From: Gammaproteobacteria bacterium
Lineage (GTDB): Bacteria; Pseudomonadota; Gammaproteobacteria; BMS3Bbin11
Length of the DNA: 11,054 nt
Assembly (NCBI GenBank): GCA_030617565.1
Contig: JAUWVE010000039.1
Span: 1-11,054 of the forward strand
Direction: 5' to 3'
The stretch's first letter is position 1, and each line of letters begins with the position of its first letter. The translations under genes were made by a program, and so were the position numbers. The notes under the pieces are model-generated. The model searched no databases. It saw only the letters and a program-made list of their open reading frames with translations, and was not told where the DNA came from. This document shows, one piece after another, positions 5,913 to 11,054 of this stretch.

Positions 5913-8900
5913 TTGAATACAACCGGAAAGAATGATTCTGACGACTTGAAAGAAGGAAAGGAAAAATCTGCTGCTTCTGCAGGGCAATCGTTCCGACGCA
6001 GTTTTCTATCAAGAATTGCCTTGTCACTGATCATCCCAGCCATTTTTGGTCTGGGCTTTCTGGGTTATCTCGAGATTTTTCAGCCGCAGCAGCTGGCAAG
6101 CATTGTGTTGTCGCCTTTGATGGTGTCATTTGTTATAGCGAGCCTGGCGATCATTGTTGGTTACTTTAATCGTTATGCTGAGCCTTTTATAAAATACCTG
6201 GATGATCCGGACAGTATTGATATAGCCGCTGTCCAGCATCAGCTAAGACGATTTTCATTGAACTTCTGGCTGCTGTTTCTGGGTTATCTCATCCTTGCAC
6301 CCGCCGTGACAATATTCAGCGGCGAATTCTATGCAGACTTTTCGCCCCAACCCGTGGATTGGTTCCGCGTCCATCTTGTTGCGTTAATTACGTCAATCAT
6401 CGTTGGCTTGCCAATCTTTTTCGGGATATTTGATCTATTTGGACGATCTCTGGGAACATTGAAGCTTGATCGCCCGGTGTTAACGGTTAAAACACGTGTT
6501 TTCCTGATCGGAGCGATGGTCCCCTTATTGATTGATACCATGCTGGTGCAGTACTACTGGACCCGTACCGGTTTTTTCACCATGGAGACCTTCTTTATAT
6601 GGGTTCTGCTTGAGGTTCTGGCGGTTGCTGGTGCTTTAATGTTCGTTAGAAGTTTTTCATTTGCATTGAGGCCGCTGCAACGACTATCGAGACAGAGCCA
6701 CGGCATGACCATTAGTGATGTGTCTGCAATTTACCCTACATCGACAGATGAACTGGGTATATTTACCCGGGAACTCAAGGATCGTATTGAGCAGCAGAAC
6801 CTGCATCAGAGTCGACTGGCTTTCAGTAATAAACTGTTACGTGCATCACAAACAAAAGAAGACATGGCGTCACTGATGGAGACAGCTGCACTTGCTGCGC
6901 GGGACAGTATCGCAAGTGATCACTGCTTAATTGGTTTGTATGAAAAACACTCAGATGAATTGGTGTGGGTGGTTCATTCTGGTGAGGAATACAGAGAACA
7001 GGGTTATAGCAGGACACCTGTTGGTGAAGATGTGTTGCCGGCAAACATCTTCAAACAGTCAATTAGCATGATTTCAGATTATTCGGGAGAATCGGCTACA
7101 TACAACAAAAAAAATGCAGGCAATATTCCGGAAATAGCTAACAGCGCCGGTACGCCATTGATGCTGGGAGATGAAGCGATAGGCGTGTTGATGGTTAGTT
7201 GTGATACGCAAAATAAAAAATACAGCATCGATGATATTAAAATGCTGGAAAACTTTGCACAGGAAGTCGCTCTGGTCATTGCATTTTTCGAGGATCAGGA
7301 ATTACGTAAAAAGGCCGAAACAGCCATCCAGAGAATTACATCAGGCGTGTCTGCAGCGATAGGTGAACAATTCTTTCCAGCGATAACAAGTGCCCTGAGT
7401 GACATTCTCGACGCACACGCTGTTGGTGTCGGGCTGTTGCATAGCAATCAGACTTCCAATGGCGAGTCTATTGATATGCTGGCATTCTTCAGAAATGGGG
7501 AATTCGTTACAAACGCTCAGTATGGGCTGCAGGGCAGTGTTTTTGCAGGGGTGGTGGCTAAGGATGGAGAGTGTTATTCGCGCCATATTCAGGACAGCTT
7601 CCCTGAGGACATGATGTTGAAGGAGTTTGACGTACAGGCGTTTGTCGGGATTCCTCTGTATGACTCTGAAAACAGGCTGATAGGCCTGTTATTTTCAATG
7701 TTTCAGCATGAACTGGAAAATAGCGAGTTTACTCGATCGGTGATGCGAATTTTTGCCGGGCGTGTAGAAGCTGAAATAGAACGATTGCAGAACGAATCTA
7801 AAATCAGAAAAATGGCCTATTTTGATGGCCTGACAAACCTGCCAAACCGTGGGTTATTGATTGATCGACTTGGTCAGGCGCTAGCCCACAGTATCAATAG
7901 CGGTGAATCTGTTATTGTCATGTTGCTGGATCTGGATTATTTCAAATCGATTAATGATTCACTGGGGCATCCTGTTGGTGATCGTTTACTGGTAGAGGTA
8001 GGTAAGCGCCTCAGTTCCTGTCTGCGCAGTGAAGACACCGTTGCGAGACTAGGAGGAGATGAATTCGTAATTCTTCTTCCTAATATCCGCAATCAGGCAG
8101 AAGCATTGCGATATGCAACACTTATAGCCGAGAAGGTGCGTCAGTCGCTGTTGCCAGCCTATGAGATAGATGGAAATAGCCTGGTATTGTCACACAGTAC
8201 CGGAATAGCGATTTCACCCGGAGATGGAAGTTCTGCAGAAACTTTAATCAAGCATGCCGATACAGCAATGTATCAGGCCAAGAAAAAAGGACGGGATAAT
8301 TATCAGTTTTTTTCTCCCGTCATGTTTAAAGCAGCGGTGGAAAGGCTTGAGCTGGAGAGTGCGCTCAGGCAGGCACTGGAGAAAAGTCAGTTTGAAGTCG
8401 TCTATCAGCCGAAGGTATCGGTTGAGACAAACAATATTATTGGTTCGGAAGCATTAATACGCTGGCATCATCCGGAAAAAGGACTGATTTTCCCTGAACA
8501 ATTTATCCCTGTTGCCAATGATACTGGCCTGATAGTACCGATAGGCAGCTGGATACTCGATAAATCCAGTGAAATGACAAAGAAATTCTGGTGTGACAGC
8601 AATCGCTGCAACAGATTGCAGAGCATGTCAGTCAATGTCAGTATGCGGCAGTTTGTTGAGAAAGATTTTGTTGAGATGGTCAGGAATACAATTGATAGTT
8701 ATGGTATTGAACCTTTCTGCCTGGAACTGGAATTAACAGAAGATGTCCTGGTACAGGATATCAATGATGTCAGGGAAAAACTTCATGAACTGAAAGACTA
8801 TGGTGTAAAAATATCCATAGATGATTTTGGTACAGGCTATTCGTCCTTACGCTATCTTCAGGAACTACCTATCGATATCATTAAAATTGACCGCCTGTTT

Positions 8901-9125
8901 ATAAAAAAACTGGCTGTCAGTGAAAGTGATGCCATGATAGTTGAAACCATCCTGTCTATGGCAAAACACCTGGGTAAATATACCATTGCCGAAGGTGTGG
9001 AAACTGAGGAACAGCTAAATTTTCTGCGAAAGCATGGCTGTGATGCCTATCAGGGGTATTTGTATAGCAAGCCCATGTCGTCAGGTTCTTTCAGTGAGTT
9101 CCTTGATGAGAATTTTGATGACTGA
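5913..9125 (+). CDS. Membrane GGDEF-EAL cyclic-di-GMP protein with six-helix N-terminus, HAMP and two GAF domains
   Basis: The 1070 residues form a dual-domain c-di-GMP enzyme: GGDEF makes the messenger from two GTP and EAL breaks it to pGpG. In order: a charged cytoplasmic N-terminus (1-30); six probable membrane helices (about 34-53, 64-84, 114-135, 152-175, 195-213, 225-246); HAMP (about 247-300, RPLQRL and TSTDELG); two GAF-like domains (about 305-460 and 470-625); GGDEF (about 633-800); EAL (about 815-1065). Both catalytic domains look intact. GGDEF has FDGLTNLPNR, GGDEF at 714-718 and the inhibitory I-site RSED at 705-708. EAL has SEALIRW with E846, NVS at 908-910, ELTE, DDFGTGYSS at 970-978, K991, AEGVE and QGY. 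The start is TTG, with AGG at 5905-5907 just upstream; a TAA at 5889-5891 closes the frame and no ATG is available nearby. It converges with the DUF389 gene with no spacer. Confidence 0.94.
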   Translation: MNTTGKNDSDDLKEGKEKSAASAGQSFRRSFLSRIALSLIIPAIFGLGFLGYLEIFQPQQLASIVLSPLMVSFVIASLAIIVGYFNRYAEPFIKYLDDPDSIDIAAVQHQLRRFSLNFWLLFLGYLILAPAVTIFSGEFYADFSPQPVDWFRVHLVALITSIIVGLPIFFGIFDLFGRSLGTLKLDRPVLTVKTRVFLIGAMVPLLIDTMLVQYYWTRTGFFTMETFFIWVLLEVLAVAGALMFVRSFSFALRPLQRLSRQSHGMTISDVSAIYPTSTDELGIFTRELKDRIEQQNLHQSRLAFSNKLLRASQTKEDMASLMETAALAARDSIASDHCLIGLYEKHSDELVWVVHSGEEYREQGYSRTPVGEDVLPANIFKQSISMISDYSGESATYNKKNAGNIPEIANSAGTPLMLGDEAIGVLMVSCDTQNKKYSIDDIKMLENFAQEVALVIAFFEDQELRKKAETAIQRITSGVSAAIGEQFFPAITSALSDILDAHAVGVGLLHSNQTSNGESIDMLAFFRNGEFVTNAQYGLQGSVFAGVVAKDGECYSRHIQDSFPEDMMLKEFDVQAFVGIPLYDSENRLIGLLFSMFQHELENSEFTRSVMRIFAGRVEAEIERLQNESKIRKMAYFDGLTNLPNRGLLIDRLGQALAHSINSGESVIVMLLDLDYFKSINDSLGHPVGDRLLVEVGKRLSSCLRSEDTVARLGGDEFVILLPNIRNQAEALRYATLIAEKVRQSLLPAYEIDGNSLVLSHSTGIAISPGDGSSAETLIKHADTAMYQAKKKGRDNYQFFSPVMFKAAVERLELESALRQALEKSQFEVVYQPKVSVETNNIIGSEALIRWHHPEKGLIFPEQFIPVANDTGLIVPIGSWILDKSSEMTKKFWCDSNRCNRLQSMSVNVSMRQFVEKDFVEMVRNTIDSYGIEPFCLELELTEDVLVQDINDVREKLHELKDYGVKISIDDFGTGYSSLRYLQELPIDIIKIDRLFIKKLAVSESDAMIVETILSMAKHLGKYTIAEGVETEEQLNFLRKHGCDAYQGYLYSKPMSSGSFSEFLDENFDD

Positions 9126-10130
9126 TTATGATGACAGGGTACCCTCAACAACTGTGCGGACAGCAACAACCATTGCCAGAACAATCAGGGTCATTAACCA
9201 GAACAATATGATCCAGGCAATAGATTGACGAGCCTTACTTTTCTCCAGCCAGGTACGCGGGCGTATCCCTTTCAAAACAAAAACCAGGCTGGCTGAAAGA
9301 TTGACACAAACCACATTGATAGCGAGCAGTAGTGCAGCGCCCGTAGCCAGGTCATAATGCCCCATTACCAGCATCATGCCCAGTGTTGCAGTGGGTGGTA
9401 GCAGGGCGACGGCAACCATGACGCCAACCAGTGCGCTGGCAATGCCGCTAGTTAAAGACAATGCTGCTGCAGCACCGGAAGCGAGTGCCAGCAGTATGCC
9501 GTCAAAGCCGACATCTGTGCGTGAAAGAATCTCTGGTCCGGGATTGGCATAAGGCCAGAGCCAGCCTATGGCCATGGAAATAATCAGCGCAAGTAAAACA
9601 CCGGCAAGATTAGTTTTAAGTGAGGCTAGCATCAAAGCTTTGTCACCAAGCGTGGTAGCAAGTGCCAGGGCGATGTTCGGGCCTAGCAAGGGTGCTATCA
9701 CCATGGCACCGATAATTACAGCGACATTATTTTCCAACAGGCCTATGGCTGCAACAATGGTAGAGAGAAAAGTAAGAATCAGGTAATTGAGATCCAGCCG
9801 GGCCCCTTTTTCAATCTGGTTGTAGAGTTCCTCACGCGTTGATTTCGATACACTCTGCTTTTTGCTATTTGATTTTTCGTCCTGTTGGGGCCGTGGTAGT
9901 ACAGCTTCTACCGGCATTACCACGATACGATCATTTTTGCTGCTGCCCAGCATTCCCTGTAAGGAATCGAGTATTGGCTGACGTGCCTCATCATTAACCA
10001 GCATGCGAAAACTTTGGCGCTGACCATCATCTGCCTGCGTATACCAGTGGTCCAGTACCTCATGCTGCTCGGCCAGTCCTGTCAGGGTATCAAGGTGCCC
10101 GGAGTCTGCAATGACTTCAATTAGCTTCAC
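9126..10130 (-). CDS. DUF389 / TIGR00341 family integral membrane protein
   Basis: This 334-residue protein has a soluble N-terminal domain (about 1-110, opening MKLIEVIADSGHLDTL) and a membrane domain of about seven helices (roughly 115-133, 136-158, 172-193, 210-232, 234-254, 262-288, 303-326). The glycine/proline-rich segments VIIGAMVIAPLLGPNIALAL (about 138-157) and VGVMVAVALLPPTAT (about 235-249) mark the DUF389 family (TIGR00341 subgroup). No biochemical function is established for it; a transporter or channel role is only a guess from the repeated hydrophobic G/P motifs. The start is GTG at 10130-10128, overlapping the TGA of the upstream kinase gene (GTGA), so translation is probably coupled. 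The stop TAA abuts the stop of the GGDEF-EAL gene on the other strand, leaving no room for a separate terminator. Confidence 0.9.
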   Translation of the reverse strand: MKLIEVIADSGHLDTLTGLAEQHEVLDHWYTQADDGQRQSFRMLVNDEARQPILDSLQGMLGSSKNDRIVVMPVEAVLPRPQQDEKSNSKKQSVSKSTREELYNQIEKGARLDLNYLILTFLSTIVAAIGLLENNVAVIIGAMVIAPLLGPNIALALATTLGDKALMLASLKTNLAGVLLALIISMAIGWLWPYANPGPEILSRTDVGFDGILLALASGAAAALSLTSGIASALVGVMVAVALLPPTATLGMMLVMGHYDLATGAALLLAINVVCVNLSASLVFVLKGIRPRTWLEKSKARQSIAWIILFWLMTLIVLAMVVAVRTVVEGTLSS

Positions 10131-11054
10131 GTGTGCTTCAGAATTTCATTGTCTGAGAAACTGTCTGGCGCAGCATGACCATGAATCAGTGCCAGCAAAT
10201 GGTCAGTAACTGTTTTTATGCATGAAGCTTCGGTTTTATCAATAGAAAAAGATTGCGAGATTTCTTCTTCTGTAAGAGGGTCATGATTTTCCTGCTGGTG
10301 AAAGAGAACATCCAGTGTCGCATCAGAGGCGTCACTGCCATAGTTTTGTCTTTCTGAAATGCGCTGTTTCAATATTGAATGCTCGGCATGGCAATCAATG
10401 ATACGAAATGGTACATCCAGCCTGGAGGCAAGTTGACTGAATTGCTGACGTTGTTCAGCCTGTAAAAAAGCGGCATCTACAATGACAGACATGCCTGCCA
10501 GAATGATATCTTCGGCCAGCATTCGCAGATGATTATAGGTCATGCTTGAAGATTCCCTGCTGTAGATCCCTTCGTTGATACCGCCCAGGGGTTCGATATT
10601 TTTTCCATCGTCACCGCTATCGAGTACTTGATCTCTGTACAGGCGTTTGCGCTCAATATCAGAGCGGATACGAATCACAGGCAGTGCTTGAAGAATAAAC
10701 TGACTGATCGTTGTTTTTCCCGATCCACTGAAGCCATGCGTGATGATTAATACAGGTTTACGGTCTGTTATGTATAAATTTCCAAGAGTGATGTAACTCT
10801 TGCACTCATTGTGTATTGAATCGATTTCCTGCTGATCTAGTCCTTCCTGATTCAGCCGAAGGGCATTAACCTTCGCGCGCACCATGGCCCGATATACCAT
10901 GTAGTATTGGAGCACTGCGAGGTTTCTGTAGTCGCCGGTGTGCTCAAGGTATTTATTCAGCAGCCGCCGGGCCAGGTCTGTTCGTTGATGATCATCCAGA
11001 TCCATGACAAGAAAGGCGATTTCACTGAGTACATCAATCCAGCGCAGGTTCTCG
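10127..11054 (-). CDS. APH-like / P-loop kinase fusion protein (COG2187-COG0645), N-terminus beyond the right edge
   Basis: The reading frame is open to the window edge, giving 308 visible residues. The ATG at 11005 is internal: the codons before it read ENLRWIDVLSEIAFLV and join MDLDDHQRTDLARRLLNKYL, the usual late part of the aminoglycoside-phosphotransferase-like domain of this fusion family. LAVLQYYMVYRAMVRAKV follows. The second domain begins with PVLIITHGFSGSGKTT, a Walker A motif (GFSGSGKTT at 10735-10709), then RIRSDIERKRL and a lid-like region near ISERQNYGSDASDAT, as in AAA_33/zeta-toxin-like small-molecule kinases. The visible stretch covers the end of the first domain and all of the second; full family members are about 500 residues. 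Despite automatic 'aminoglycoside phosphotransferase' labels, the substrate is unknown and resistance should not be inferred. It precedes the DUF389 gene with a four-base GTGA overlap, implying one operon. Confidence 0.88.
   Translation of the reverse strand, partial: ENLRWIDVLSEIAFLVMDLDDHQRTDLARRLLNKYLEHTGDYRNLAVLQYYMVYRAMVRAKVNALRLNQEGLDQQEIDSIHNECKSYITLGNLYITDRKPVLIITHGFSGSGKTTISQFILQALPVIRIRSDIERKRLYRDQVLDSGDDGKNIEPLGGINEGIYSRESSSMTYNHLRMLAEDIILAGMSVIVDAAFLQAEQRQQFSQLASRLDVPFRIIDCHAEHSILKQRISERQNYGSDASDATLDVLFHQQENHDPLTEEEISQSFSIDKTEASCIKTVTDHLLALIHGHAAPDSFSDNEILKHT

Noticed and set aside
5784..5987. Hydrophobic 67-residue frame on the minus strand, in frame with and directly upstream of the small membrane gene across a TGA
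   Set aside because: About a third of it is antisense to the GGDEF-EAL N-terminus, whose hydrophobic codons produce such shadows. It has no recognisable family and no start signal, and a readthrough fusion has no support.
10127..11005. Aminoglycoside resistance gene
   Set aside because: Only distant fold similarity to APH enzymes is implied; the fusion family is widespread in non-resistant bacteria and its substrate is unknown.

Overview
The window looks like core chromosome of a gammaproteobacterium of moderate GC content. The strongest clue is the divergent bamD / rluD-pgeF arrangement, which is the same order as in Escherichia coli and Pseudomonas. A glutamine-dependent NAD synthetase and a c-di-GMP signalling protein fit the same picture. 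A free-living species, perhaps near the Chromatiales or Thiotrichales, is a guess from overall impression; nothing here fixes the genus.

Layout. (1) 1-416, minus: N-terminal part of a FemAB-like GNAT acyltransferase (COG3146/DUF482) that runs off the left edge. (2) 417-674: a 258-base divergent intergenic region almost filled by a structured inverted-repeat element (431-586). (3) 675-3042, plus: nadE and a 4'-phosphopantetheinyl transferase, overlapping and probably translationally coupled. (4) 3067-3855, minus: bamD. (5) 3930-5650, plus: rluD and pgeF, overlapping by four bases. (6) 5547-5783, minus: a small two-helix membrane protein whose tail is encoded antisense to the end of pgeF. (7) 5913-9125, plus: a 1070-residue membrane GGDEF-EAL protein with a six-helix N-terminus, HAMP and two GAF domains, starting at TTG. 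(8) 9126-11054, minus: a two-gene operon of an APH-like/P-loop kinase fusion (cut by the right edge) and a DUF389 membrane protein, joined by a GTGA overlap.

How the genes work together. Most are housekeeping functions: NAD synthesis, carrier-protein activation, outer-membrane protein assembly, 23S rRNA modification and peptidoglycan quality control. The right-hand third is signalling and poorly characterised membrane biology. The genes are packed tightly, with several start-stop overlaps and three convergent junctions (two with little or no spacer, one overlapping by 104 bases). I found no tRNA, rRNA, CRISPR array, insertion sequence, prophage or convincing rho-independent terminator.

I see no clearly new multi-gene system. 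The points most worth a second look are the loss of a metal-ligand histidine in PgeF by what looks like a single base change, the nested inverted-repeat element upstream of nadE, the tail-to-tail overlap of pgeF with the small membrane gene, and the input module of the GGDEF-EAL protein with a short dyad upstream of it.
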